Positions 7,819 to 16,395 of a stretch of 34,980 nt of DNA are shown here, piece after piece. This DNA comes from Deltaproteobacteria bacterium. GTDB lineage: Bacteria > Desulfobacterota > Desulfarculia > Adiutricales > Adiutricaceae. The notes below the pieces were generated by a model. The model searched no databases. It worked only from the letters and a program-made list of their open reading frames with translations, and was not told where the DNA came from. How positions within the stretch are numbered: position 1 is the first letter of the stretch; every line of letters starts with the position of its first letter. The stretch covers positions 1-34,980 of the forward strand of contig JAISET010000111.1 of assembly GCA_031264015.1 (NCBI GenBank). Reading direction: 5' to 3'. A program made the translations under genes and the position numbers.

Positions 7819-10323
7819 TCAGGCAGCGGAGCCCCCGGCCGGCGCGGGCCCGGCGGCCGGGGAGCCGGTCACCAGATAGTTTATCCCCCCGCGGCTGAAA
7901 AGCAAGTCCCTCTCCCGGGAGAGCCAGACCAGCTCGTCGGCGTCCAGCAGGCCCGCCAGCTCGAAATACTCGGGGGAGAGCCTGGCGATTTTTCTCGCCC
8001 CCCCCAGGTCGGCGAGAGTCAGGGTCCCCTCGACGAGGACGCCGGACTTGAGGAAAAAAGCCCGGCCCGCCAGAATTTCCGGCATGACCGCCGGCCCGTC
8101 GTCGTCGCGGGTGAACAGCCCGTCGTCGTCGTCGTCGCGGGCGGACGGCCCGCCGCCGCCGAGGACGAGCGAATTGGCCATAATCGAGCGGACGGACCTG
8201 GCCCGGTTGGGGGCGGCCCCGGTCCTCCTGCGGCGAAGAAGGCCGAGGCCCCGGAGCAACGTCCCCCGTTCCTCGGCGGGGTCGGCCAGGGAGCGGTCGG
8301 TGGCCGCCAGAAAAAGCGTGTGGGGGGTCATGACGCCGAAGCGCCGGGAGAGCCCCACGATCTCGTCCGCCAGCTCCTTGTCCGGCTCCGGCCCCCCGGC
8401 CTGGTCGACCAGGCGCAGGAGCTCGGCCACGCGCCTTTGGGCCCAGATCTGGGCGACCGGCCTGCTGTCCGGCCGGGGCCCCGGGCTGAGCTCGAACTCG
8501 AACGTCCGGGAGACGGTCTTTTTTCCCCTCCTGCCGGAAAGAACGAACCTGGCCGGCCCCGGCTCCGAGTAACGGCCGAGCACCGCCAGCTGGGAGTGCC
8601 GGAAAAGGTCCGGCAGCCTGCCGGGCGACACCATGGAGACGGGCGCGCTGACTTTGAGCTCCGGGTCGACCAGGACCGGCCGGGACATTTTGGAGAAAAG
8701 GGCGCGCGCCTTGTCGCCGGCATCCTCCCGCTCGGAGACGTAGGTGGTCAGGCCGGAGGACTGCTCGGAGAGACGGTCCAGGAGGCGGACGTTGACCCGC
8801 GAGCCCAGCCCGAAGGAAAAAATCCTGGTCCCCCCGCCCCCGTCCGCCTCCCCCGCCATCAGGGCGAGCCCGCCCTCGTCGGTCTCCCCGAGGGTGGGCT
8901 CGCCGTCGGTCAGCAGCATGAGGTAGCGGGGCCGCCCGCCGGACCCGGCCTTTTGGCCGCCGCCCCCTTTTCCGCCCCCGGCGGACCGGCCCGCCCTTTT
9001 TTCGGAGGCCATCCCCAAGGCCGCCCCCAGGGCCGCCCCGATGTCGGTGCCCCCGCCGGGCCGCAGCCGGCGCGCGAAATCCGCGGCGTCCCGCCGGTTG
9101 GCCTCGGTGGCGGGAACCAGCCCCGGCCGCCACAGCTCGACCCCACCCGAAAAGGCCAGAAGCCCCAGGCCGTCCCCCGGGTTGAGGCCGCCCGCGACGA
9201 AGGCCAGGGCCTCCAGGGCCTGCTCGAACTTGACCCCGGTCATGGAGCCGGAGCAGTCCAGGGCCAGCACGACGTCCTTGGGGGCGGGCTCGGGCCCGTC
9301 GTCCAGGGCGTCGGCCAGAAAGAGAAAGTAGCCGTCCTCGGCCGGGTCGGGCCGGTGGCTCAGGACCAGGCCGCCCAGGGGCCCCGTCCTGGGGGTGAAA
9401 TAGAGCTGAAAGCCGTCCAGGGGCGGCGAGTCCGTCGTCTCCAGGGTCGCCAGGACGGAGCCGTCGTCGCCCAGGCTGACCCGGGCCTCCCCCAGGGGGC
9501 AGTAGGCCGAGGCCGCCCGGCCCCCGGGGATCCTGACCGCGACGCGCTGGCGGCCCGGACGCAGGCCATCGGTCAGGTTGCTGGCCAGGGGAAAGTCGAT
9601 CATGACCCGCCCGTTCTCCAGGGGCAGGAGGTAGTCGACTTGGAGCTCCAGGGTGGTCCTTTTCTGCGGCGGCAGGTCGAAGATGGTGGCCCGGTAGAGC
9701 CCCCTCCCCGCGAACCTCAGGGCCGCCGGGTTGTTTTTCTCCAGGCAGTAGGCCCCGTAGGCCCCGAGGACCTCCCGGGCGGGGCAGACCCTCCCGGGGA
9801 GCTCGGTCCCGTCCAGGGTCAGCCTGAGCTTCGAGACCGTCCCCCCCGCCGGCAGGGGGACCAGGTAGTCGAGCCTCAGCCCCGCCCGCGGCTGGTAGTT
9901 TAAAACGGTCTGCCTGAGGGTGGCGGAGGCCAGCCGTCCGTCCACCGTCATGTCCAGCTCCAGCTCCTCGACGTGATAGGGGAGCTCCGCCGGACGCCCC
10001 CCTGGGCGCCCGGACAGGCCGGGCCGGACGCCGGACAAAACGACGCCGCCCAAATCGGGACCCGCGTCCCGACCGTCGGAGGGACCGTCGGAGGAACCGC
10101 CGAGGAAGAAGCTGAGCTTTTTAGGAGCGGCGCCGCCCGGCTTTTTGGAGGCGGCGGCGAGGGGCCGGGGGAAAAACAGGGCCCGCGAGACCAGGAAAAA
10201 GACGACGGCCAAAGGCGCCGTCCACCCCGGAACGGCCGGGAGGGCGGACAAAAAGAGCGCGCCGCAGGCGGCCGGACTCAGGGCGAGGCAAGCCGCCGCC
10301 GTCGAGCTGAAAATTCTCGGCAT
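7819..10323 (-). CDS. VIT and von Willebrand factor A domain protein, membrane-anchored
   Basis: The 834-residue protein has two hydrophobic N-terminal segments (about residues 8-55), suggesting membrane anchoring. A VIT (inter-alpha-trypsin-inhibitor) domain follows at about 111-240, with SATLRQTVLNYQPRAGLRLD and LGAYGAYCLEK. A von Willebrand A domain follows at about 347-530 with a complete MIDAS: ALDCSGSM (DxSxS), GGGTDIGAAL (Thr) and LLTDGEPTLGE (Asp). VIT-vWA proteins bind partners through a divalent metal ion; the partner here is unknown. ATG 10323 is preferred because GGAGGAG lies six bases before it; a TTG at 10338 in frame would overlap that ribosome site. An Asp-rich stretch (SARDDDDDGLFTRDDDG) is encoded by GTC-triplet runs near 8098-8140. 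No C-terminal sorting signal is seen. Confidence 0.88.
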   Translation of the reverse strand: MPRIFSSTAAACLALSPAACGALFLSALPAVPGWTAPLAVVFFLVSRALFFPRPLAAASKKPGGAAPKKLSFFLGGSSDGPSDGRDAGPDLGGVVLSGVRPGLSGRPGGRPAELPYHVEELELDMTVDGRLASATLRQTVLNYQPRAGLRLDYLVPLPAGGTVSKLRLTLDGTELPGRVCPAREVLGAYGAYCLEKNNPAALRFAGRGLYRATIFDLPPQKRTTLELQVDYLLPLENGRVMIDFPLASNLTDGLRPGRQRVAVRIPGGRAASAYCPLGEARVSLGDDGSVLATLETTDSPPLDGFQLYFTPRTGPLGGLVLSHRPDPAEDGYFLFLADALDDGPEPAPKDVVLALDCSGSMTGVKFEQALEALAFVAGGLNPGDGLGLLAFSGGVELWRPGLVPATEANRRDAADFARRLRPGGGTDIGAALGAALGMASEKRAGRSAGGGKGGGGQKAGSGGRPRYLMLLTDGEPTLGETDEGGLALMAGEADGGGGTRIFSFGLGSRVNVRLLDRLSEQSSGLTTYVSEREDAGDKARALFSKMSRPVLVDPELKVSAPVSMVSPGRLPDLFRHSQLAVLGRYSEPGPARFVLSGRRGKKTVSRTFEFELSPGPRPDSRPVAQIWAQRRVAELLRLVDQAGGPEPDKELADEIVGLSRRFGVMTPHTLFLAATDRSLADPAEERGTLLRGLGLLRRRRTGAAPNRARSVRSIMANSLVLGGGGPSARDDDDDGLFTRDDDGPAVMPEILAGRAFFLKSGVLVEGTLTLADLGGARKIARLSPEYFELAGLLDADELVWLSRERDLLFSRGGINYLVTGSPAAGPAPAGGSAA

Positions 10324-10601
10324 GGTAATCTCCTCCAAATTGGTCTATATTGGTTTGCGATTGTCAGGCCTGGGACGAATTTTTCGGACGAGCCGGATTT
10401 ATGTTCGGCTAATTTTTGCGCGCGTTCTTATTATACCAGTAAAATCCAAAGTCGGCCTTCGGCGCGGGGCCGAGGGCGGTCGTCTCGGCATCGTGATAAT
10501 CGGCGCGGTTTATGGAAGACGCGTTTTTCAATTTTTGAGGACCAGGGAAAATTTTTTTCACTTTTTTTTATTTTTTTTCCCGGGCCCCCGAAGGCCGGCC
10601 A

Positions 10602-11150
10602 ATGACCCCCCGGATGGAAGCGACGACGGACGGCCCGGCGGCCGAGCTGATCCTCCACGACCTCGAGCCCTCCCTGGCGGCGCGGCACCTGCCCCCGGCC
10701 TCGGACTCCCTGGCCCTGTTTCCGGCCCTGCCCATGGTCCGGCCGTGCCGGGGCTGCTTCGGCTGCTGGACTAAAACTCCCGGCCGCTGCGTCCAGGGGG
10801 ACCGCGGCTCGGACTTCGCCCTGCTGATGATCGGGACGCGCAGGCTCACCCTGGTCAGCCGCCTGGTTTTCGGAGCCCCCTCCCCCGCCGTCAAGGCCGT
10901 CCTGGACCGGTCCATCGGCTTCATCCTCCCTTTCTTCGCCAGCGGCGGCCGCGGGATGCGCCACAGGCCCAGATACGAGTCCAGCCCCGACCTGAGGTTC
11001 TGCTACTACGACGCCCGGGACCCCGGGCAGCGGAAGACCGCCGAGAAGCTGACCCTGGCCAACCAGATCAACTTCATGGCCCCCAGGGCCGAGACCCTGT
11101 TTTTTTCGTCGTTGGAGGAGCTGGGCGCGGGCCTCGGGGGCGGGAACTAA
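10602..11150 (+). CDS. flavodoxin-fold NAD(P)H-dependent oxidoreductase-like protein, N-terminally short
   Basis: The 182-residue protein contains PCRGCFGCWTKTPGRCVQGD near residues 47-66. This Cys-rich motif is typical of NADPH-dependent FMN reductase and iron-sulfur flavoprotein relatives. LVFGAPSPAVKAVLDRSIGF matches the segment after the second flavodoxin strand. The usual start of such proteins (MKxLxINGSPR.GGNT), which forms the FMN phosphate loop, is missing, and I do not find it upstream in another frame. FMN binding is therefore uncertain. The start is ATG 10602 (AAGG eight bases upstream); ATG 10614 is possible. The next gene encodes a second flavodoxin-fold protein that does have this loop, and the two may work together. 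Confidence 0.7.
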   Translation: MTPRMEATTDGPAAELILHDLEPSLAARHLPPASDSLALFPALPMVRPCRGCFGCWTKTPGRCVQGDRGSDFALLMIGTRRLTLVSRLVFGAPSPAVKAVLDRSIGFILPFFASGGRGMRHRPRYESSPDLRFCYYDARDPGQRKTAEKLTLANQINFMAPRAETLFFSSLEELGAGLGGGN

Positions 11151-11205
11151 AAAGCGGGGAATAAAAAAATCAACGGCCCGGCGGCCCGGCCCGAACCACA
11201 GGCCG

Positions 11206-11256
11206 GCCGGAACCCTGGGCCTGCCGGAACCCTGGGCCTGCCGGAACCCGGGGCCG
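11206..11256 (+). repeat. 17-bp GC-rich tandem repeat, three copies
   Basis: The unit gccggaaccctgggcct occurs at 11206-11222 and 11223-11239. A third copy with a few changes lies at 11240-11256. It lies in the gap between the two flavodoxin-fold genes. Confidence 0.9.
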
Positions 11257-11296
11257 GCCCGGTTTTAAACGCGGCGCGGGGGACGAGGGGGAGAAA

Positions 11297-12010
11297 ATGA
11301 AAATCGTCATTTTAAACGGGAGCCCCAAAGGCGGGGACAGCGCCTCGCTGAGAATCTCGCTGGCCCTGGCCGAGGCGATCCAAAAACAAAGCCGGCCGGG
11401 CCGGACACAGACGGGCCAGACACGGTCGGGCCGGGGTCGGGCGGGCGGCGGGGAGGAGCCCGCCCTGGTCCGCCTCAATTCCTGGGGCCTGAGGCCGGAG
11501 GATCTGATCGCCTCCCTGCGGGACGCCGGCGCCCTGGTCCTGGTCTTCCCCCTTTATGTGGACGGCGTCCCCGCCCATCTTCTGGCGCTGATGGAGGCGG
11601 TCCGCCAAGGCGGGCCCCGGACGGCCCCCGGGGCCAGGCTGCACGCCGTGGTCAACAACGGCCTCTGGGAGTCCGAAAACAACTCCCCGGCCTTCGAGGT
11701 GCTCCGCCACTTCGCCTCGGAGGCCGGCCTCGCCTGGGGGCAGGGCCTGGGCTGGGGCGGCGGCGGGATGATCGCCGCCTGCGGGAAGATCGGCCGCCAC
11801 CCCTTCAAGTCCTTCGGCCGGGAGACGGATTTTCTCGCCGGACAGATATTGTCTGGCGGCGGGGGGCCGGAGCGCTACTGCCAGCCGAACATCCCCAGGT
11901 TCGCATACTTCCACGCGGCCAACCTGATGTGGTACGTGCTGGCCTGGAAAAACAAAATCAAATTCAAGGACCTCCTGCTCCGCCGCCAGCCCCCCGCGCC
12001 GAAAGGCTGA
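11297..12010 (+). CDS. flavodoxin-fold NAD(P)H-dependent oxidoreductase
   Basis: The 237-residue protein opens with MKIVILNGSPKGGDSASLRI, the strand and FMN phosphate-binding loop of the NADPH-dependent FMN reductase/flavodoxin superfamily. ALVLVFPLYVDGVPAHLLAL is the second conserved block (PLYxxGxPxxL). An Arg/Gly-rich insert (about residues 35-57) looks like local low complexity. A purine-rich ribosome site (GGGGGAG, four bases before ATG) supports the start. It follows the shorter flavodoxin-like gene by 146 bases. The substrate cannot be read from the sequence; redox reactions with FMN and NAD(P)H in the cytoplasm are the family norm. Confidence 0.8.
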   Translation: MKIVILNGSPKGGDSASLRISLALAEAIQKQSRPGRTQTGQTRSGRGRAGGGEEPALVRLNSWGLRPEDLIASLRDAGALVLVFPLYVDGVPAHLLALMEAVRQGGPRTAPGARLHAVVNNGLWESENNSPAFEVLRHFASEAGLAWGQGLGWGGGGMIAACGKIGRHPFKSFGRETDFLAGQILSGGGGPERYCQPNIPRFAYFHAANLMWYVLAWKNKIKFKDLLLRRQPPAPKG

Positions 12011-12648
12011 GCGGGCGGGCGGTTTTTTTGTCTGCCGGACACCCGCCGCCGGAGGCGGGAAAAGAATCTCGACCATGGCCACGACGACTCCCGGACATCC
12101 CGTCGGTCCAAAAAAGGCCGCCGCGGAAAAAAAACCGGCCCGCCCCGCCCCGGCCCGCCCGGCGCCCCTTAAGAATCCATATGTCCCCGACTCCGGGCCG
12201 GCCGGCCCGCTCGTCTCCAAAAACCCCGAATTGAAAACTTTGCCCGTCGTCGACCGCGGCCCGGCAAGCCCGGCCCCCGGCAAGCCCGGCCTCCGGCAAG
12301 CCAGGCCACCCCGAGACGCCGGCCTCCGCGAACTCGAGGCGGCCGACAACGAATTACGCGGGATAATCGCGCCGTCCCGGCCTGGAAATTCCTTGAGCCG
12401 TCCCGACGCCGGACACGACCGGCTTTCAGCAATCGACCTGTCCGTGGACGCCGGCCCGGCCGAGGTCGACCCGCCGGGGAACCGCTTTAAAAAATTTGAT
12501 TTTTCCCGCGTCCCCGGGCCTGGAGAAGCCGGACGCGTCCGAAAACATGTCGACGTTCGACGCGAGGCGCGGCCGCGCCAAAGCCTCGGGGCGAGTTTTT
12601 TAGGCCGTCCGACTCCCCGGCAGCGGCGGGAGGAAAGGAAAACCAGCC
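12011..12648. other. GC-rich intergenic region with a 16-bp triplicate repeat
   Basis: No gene is supported. A long open frame (12075-12662) translates to Pro/Ala/Arg-rich sequence without a ribosome site or domain and overlaps the start of the next gene. The 16-bp repeat at 12261-12308 is the main structure. Confidence 0.45.
12261..12308. repeat. 16-bp GC-rich tandem repeat, three copies
   Basis: Units of the form ccggcaagcccggcc plus one base lie at 12261-12276, 12277-12292 and 12293-12308. The third carries small changes. Confidence 0.85.
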
Positions 12649-13755
12649 ATGACTTCAAATAATCCCAAGCCCGGGGCCGCCCGGAACGACGCCGGGCCGC
12701 AAGAAAAAAAGACCGCGGCGCCCCGCGTCTCCGCGCTCGACTATTCCGAGGAACAGGCGGCGGCGTCCCTCGGCGGGACGGCCAAATGGTTCGATTTGGA
12801 CGGCGGCCGGCATGTCGCCGAGCTCGCCTTGAGCGGGGAGACGTTCCAAGGAAGGCTCTCGCTCGCGCCTTTTCCTTTTCTGTCGAAACTTGTCGTCAAC
12901 GACACCAAACTGACGGCCCTCGACGTCTCCCAAAACAAAGCCCTGACCGTCCTGGACGTCTCCCGCAACAATCTGATGCTCCTGGACGTCTCCCGGAACG
13001 ACGCCCTGGCCGAGCTTGACGCCTCTGGCAACAGGCTGGACGATCTCAATGTCGAGAAAAACTTGGCTTTGACCAAGCTGAACGTTTCCGACAACCACCT
13101 CGGCGATCTCCGCGTGGCCGCCAACGCCGCCCTGACCAGGCTCGACGCCTCCAAAAACCGGCTGCGGGCGCTGGACGTCCGGGAAAACGCCGCCCTGACC
13201 GACCTGAACGTCTCCGGCAACAAGCTGCGCGGGCTCGACGTCAGTTTCAACCGTCGTCTGACGACTCTGGACGCCTCGTTCAACCGGCTGGCCGCCCTGC
13301 ATGTCGCCGCAAACGGCCGTCTGTCCCGCCTCTATGTCGGGGCCAACCATTTGTCCGAACTGAACTTGGCCGGCAACATGGTCCTGGAAAGACTGGACGC
13401 CTCCCGCAACCGACTGGAGGCGCTGCCGACGGGCCGCAACAAATTTTTATCGAGGCTGAACCTCTCGCATAACAACATAACGCGCCAGGACTGCGACAAC
13501 AACAAATTTTTGGTCGACCTCGACCTCTCCGGCAACGGGCTGGTCTCGCTGTCCGTCTCCCAGTGCGTCGTCCTGACCGAGCTCGACGTCTCCCTGAACC
13601 GGCTGGGGGCCCTCGACCTCGGCAACAACGCCGCGCTGCGCGTATTGGACGTCTCCAACAATTGCCTGGAGACGCTCGATCTCTCCCGCAACACTCTTCT
13701 GAAGGAATTTGACTGCGGCCGCAACCCCCTCCGGAAACTCGCCCCTCCCAAATAA
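12649..13755 (+). CDS. leucine-rich-repeat protein, probably cytoplasmic or a non-classically exported effector
   Basis: The 368-residue protein is built of leucine-rich repeats from about residue 80 to the end. They alternate near 21-residue units such as LTVLDVSRNN, LTKLNVSDNHL, LTRLDASKNRL, LTDLNVSGNKL and LRVLDVSNNCL. The consensus LxxLDVSxN resembles bacterial (TpLRR/internalin-like) repeats, which form a curved solenoid for protein binding. The first 80 residues are unique, without a signal peptide or membrane segment, so the product is cytoplasmic or exported by another route. A GGAGGAAAGGA stretch upstream of ATG 12649 serves as ribosome site, though spacing is somewhat long. Codon use matches the GC-rich neighbours. 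The binding partner is unknown. Confidence 0.85.
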   Translation: MTSNNPKPGAARNDAGPQEKKTAAPRVSALDYSEEQAAASLGGTAKWFDLDGGRHVAELALSGETFQGRLSLAPFPFLSKLVVNDTKLTALDVSQNKALTVLDVSRNNLMLLDVSRNDALAELDASGNRLDDLNVEKNLALTKLNVSDNHLGDLRVAANAALTRLDASKNRLRALDVRENAALTDLNVSGNKLRGLDVSFNRRLTTLDASFNRLAALHVAANGRLSRLYVGANHLSELNLAGNMVLERLDASRNRLEALPTGRNKFLSRLNLSHNNITRQDCDNNKFLVDLDLSGNGLVSLSVSQCVVLTELDVSLNRLGALDLGNNAALRVLDVSNNCLETLDLSRNTLLKEFDCGRNPLRKLAPPK

Positions 13756-13836
13756 ACGGCGGCCGGGAGACTTTCGCCGGACCCCCCCGGCGTTCCGGCC
13801 CGACGACCCGCCGGTCATCATGGCCGGGGCGGCCCC

Positions 13837-13884
13837 CGGTCGTCCCGGCCCTCGGTCGTCCCGGCCGTCAGTCGTCCCGGCCCC
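13837..13884. repeat. 16-bp GC-rich tandem repeat, three copies, overlapping the sulfatase gene 3' end
   Basis: Units cggtcgtcccggccct, cggtcgtcccggccgt and cagtcgtcccggcccc follow each other at 13837, 13853 and 13869. The third copy encodes the last residues of the sulfatase-like protein and the second touches its stop codon. Confidence 0.85.
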
Positions 13885-15739
13885 CGAGAAAACGCCTCTC
13901 GCGCTCGAAAAGCTCCCTGACCCTGGCCCCCTCCCCCGGCACGGCCTCCGCCGCGGCCATGTCGCCCCATTTGTAGCGGCGGTGCCGCAGCCTCTCGAGG
14001 ACGGTGTCGCCGATCAGATAGGCCTGGTCGAAATAGGAGCCCATGGCGGCGTCCCGGGTCTCGGGTATGGTCAGCAGATTTTGGCCGTGCGAGTACAGTT
14101 CCGGGGAGGAGACGCAGCCCAGGGCCTCCTCCATCAGCGTCGGGACCAGGTCCGCGTGCAGGCTGCGTCTGTCTATGGTCCGGCCCTCCCTCTGGCCGGG
14201 GGTCTTCAGGATCATGGGCGTCGCCGTCTGCCAGCGGCTGAAGTTGCTGCCGTGGCCCCAATAGCCCAGGCCGTTCTCGTTGAACTCCTCGGCGTGGTCG
14301 CCCGTCACGACAATTATCGCCCCGTCATACCGCCCCCTGGCCGCCAGCCCGTCCAAGATCCTCCCCGCCAGATGGTCAGCGTAGCTGAGAGAGTTCCGGT
14401 AGGCGTTGCGGTACGGGAGGGGGTCGGTCCGGCTGTTGAAAACATAGCCCCCGGCCGCCTTGGGGACCGGCTGAAACTTGGCGAAGGCGGCCGGGCTGGC
14501 GTAGGGGGAGTGCGGGGCGAAAATAAAAATGAAGTCGAAGCGCGGGGCCCCGGAACCCAGGTCCAGGCTGTCCATGTAGGCGTCGACCAGGCTCTCGTCC
14601 GGGCCGACATGAAAATTCCCGGGCTCCACCCCGGGGAAAATAAGCGTCCTCAGCTGGAAGCGGTCCAAGTTGTTGCCGGAAAAGACCCTCAGCTCGTAGC
14701 CCATTTCCGCCAGCCTGGCCGTCAGGACGCTTTGGTTGGAGAGGGGCGAGTTTTTAAACAAGTCGTAGAGACCGGGCTGGAGGCCGAAGAACAGCCCGAA
14801 GACGCCGGGGACGGTGGTCGAGCCGCTGGAGACGTGGTTGCGGAAATAATGCGCCCCGCGGGAGAACTCATGGATGCTCGGGGTGATCTCCGGGGTCATG
14901 GCCGCCGCCTGCCAGCTCTCGAGCACGATCAGGGTGATGTCGGGGGGCCTCCCCGCGGCCCGGCCGGCCCCGGCGCCCGCGGCGTCGTTGTCAAACTCCA
15001 GCGGCCCCGCCGGATAGCGGACCCGGTCCACGTTTCCGCGCCCGGCCGTCTCCGGGACCCGACCCCGCTCCGGGGGAAACAGGGAGGGGAAGTTCCGGCT
15101 GAGCCCGGGGGCCAGCCGCTCGCTGACGAAGGGGGCGTAGAGGGGCAGGTAGCCGTCCAGGGAGGTGATTTCCTGCCGGTCGCAGGCCTCGGCCCAGATG
15201 TGCGCGAGGCTGTTGGCCCCAAAGAGGAGCGTCGCCAGGGCCAGGGCCAGGAAATACGGCTTGGCCGAGGCCCGGACCCGGCGGTAAAACCACCTTCTGG
15301 CCAGCCACAAAAGAGCCAGCAGGGCCAGGGCCGCCAGGGCGAAGGCGGCCGCCGGGAGCCCGGGCGCCCCCAGGCCGCCGAAATCCATCAGGACGACCCT
15401 GAGGACGAAGAAGTTGAGGTGATAGCCGTAGACCTTGAAGACGACGGCGTCCGCGGCCATAAAAGTCAGCCAGGCCCACTGCAGAAGCAGCGGAACAAGG
15501 GAGGAGGGCCCCGAGAGGGCCAGGGGGCACAGGACCAGCCAGACGACCAGAAGCCCCCAGCAGTAGTAGCCCAGCACGCTCAACTCGTAGAGAAAGACCC
15601 CGGGCGACTCCGGGGCCGGGGCGGAGCACAGGGAGACGACGACCAGGCCGCACGTCAGCAGGACGACGAGCAGGGAGAAGCCGAGGTGCAGCCTGAGCCT
15701 GACCAGAGGCGCCGGCCCGCGCGGTTTGACCGAGGTCAT
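13868..15739 (-). CDS. YejM/PbgA-like membrane sulfatase-fold protein
   Basis: The 623-residue protein has five predicted membrane helices in the first 185 residues, then a periplasmic alkaline-phosphatase-fold domain. Metal- and active-site candidates are all present: Glu in LIVLESWQ (about residue 267), Thr in SSGSTTVPGVFGLFFG, Asp-His in VTGDHAEEF (about 478) and His in GYWGHGSNFSRWQT. The last motif and FGLFFGL closely resemble YejM (PbgA/LapC), which senses lipid A and controls LPS synthesis in enterobacteria. LTA synthase and phosphoethanolamine transferases share the fold. The gene begins 17 bases after a PAP2 phosphatase gene, suggesting a shared role in envelope lipid handling. The start has no strong Shine-Dalgarno; translation may be coupled to the upstream gene. 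Exact activity is not settled by sequence. Confidence 0.85.
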   Translation of the reverse strand: MTSVKPRGPAPLVRLRLHLGFSLLVVLLTCGLVVVSLCSAPAPESPGVFLYELSVLGYYCWGLLVVWLVLCPLALSGPSSLVPLLLQWAWLTFMAADAVVFKVYGYHLNFFVLRVVLMDFGGLGAPGLPAAAFALAALALLALLWLARRWFYRRVRASAKPYFLALALATLLFGANSLAHIWAEACDRQEITSLDGYLPLYAPFVSERLAPGLSRNFPSLFPPERGRVPETAGRGNVDRVRYPAGPLEFDNDAAGAGAGRAAGRPPDITLIVLESWQAAAMTPEITPSIHEFSRGAHYFRNHVSSGSTTVPGVFGLFFGLQPGLYDLFKNSPLSNQSVLTARLAEMGYELRVFSGNNLDRFQLRTLIFPGVEPGNFHVGPDESLVDAYMDSLDLGSGAPRFDFIFIFAPHSPYASPAAFAKFQPVPKAAGGYVFNSRTDPLPYRNAYRNSLSYADHLAGRILDGLAARGRYDGAIIVVTGDHAEEFNENGLGYWGHGSNFSRWQTATPMILKTPGQREGRTIDRRSLHADLVPTLMEEALGCVSSPELYSHGQNLLTIPETRDAAMGSYFDQAYLIGDTVLERLRHRRYKWGDMAAAEAVPGEGARVRELFERERRFLGGRDD

Positions 15740-15756
15740 GGCGGGACGTCTTGTCG

Positions 15757-16395
15757 CTAAAAGTCGCGTCTGAAAGACACGAAGAACGTCCTGTCCTCAT
15801 AAGACACGCCGCCCAGGTATTTGAATATTCCCTTGCTATCGTCGACAAACCCGCCGCCGCTTGAGGCGTGAAAATTGTCCCCCCCGGCCCCCTCCTCGTA
15901 TTTGTCGACGAAAATCAGGGTGAATATTCCGGAGACCGCCAGCGAGCCCAAGACGTCGGCGGCGTCGTGCTTGTTCCTGTCCAGGCGCGCCCCGGCCATG
16001 TAGACCGACAGCGCGTACGGGACGACGGCGGCCCCAAGCCCGTGCCTTTTGTGAATGAACATGCCGCTGGTGAACCCGGCCGCGGCGTGCCCGCTGGGAA
16101 ACGACCTTTTCTTGCCGCCCGGCTTGTGGTCCGGCCGCTTCTTGGCGACGACCGACTTCAGCCCCTCGACGGCCAGCTGGGAGGAGCCCAGCGACAAGAC
16201 AAACTGCAGCGGCCCGCGCCAGCTCTTTTCCTCGCCGACGGAATAGGCCAGGGCGTAGAGCGGCAGGCCGTAGCGCAGATAATCGTCGGCGTGGAATGTT
16301 TCAGCCGACAAAGCGTTAACTTTTAATAGCGTGAAGCAAGCTATAAATAATGTTATCGCCAATATATTAATAGATTTTATATATAATTTTTGCAT
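15757..16395 (-). CDS. PAP2-family phosphatase (lipid phosphatase)
   Basis: The 212-residue protein has an N-terminal hydrophobic export signal (INILAITLFIACFTLL, cleavage near LSA) and the three PAP2 motifs: KKRPDHKP (about residue 85), SFPSGHAAAG (about 98) and ARLDRNKHDAADVL (about 140). The family removes phosphate from undecaprenyl pyrophosphate, lipid A or other phospholipids at the periplasmic face. The C-terminus ends in aromatic FFVSFRRDF. AGGA five bases before ATG supports the start. The first codons and the upstream region are strikingly AT-rich. It is the first gene of a two-gene unit with the YejM-like protein. Confidence 0.88.
   Translation of the reverse strand: MQKLYIKSINILAITLFIACFTLLKVNALSAETFHADDYLRYGLPLYALAYSVGEEKSWRGPLQFVLSLGSSQLAVEGLKSVVAKKRPDHKPGGKKRSFPSGHAAAGFTSGMFIHKRHGLGAAVVPYALSVYMAGARLDRNKHDAADVLGSLAVSGIFTLIFVDKYEEGAGGDNFHASSGGGFVDDSKGIFKYLGGVSYEDRTFFVSFRRDF

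Noticed and set aside
7816-9903. Plus-strand frame opposite the VIT/vWA gene
   Set aside because: The minus strand shows complete VIT and MIDAS motifs; the plus frame has none.
12075-12662. Open frame between flavodoxin-like and LRR genes
   Set aside because: Pro/Ala/Arg-rich, includes a tandem repeat, no ribosome site, and overlaps the start of the LRR gene.
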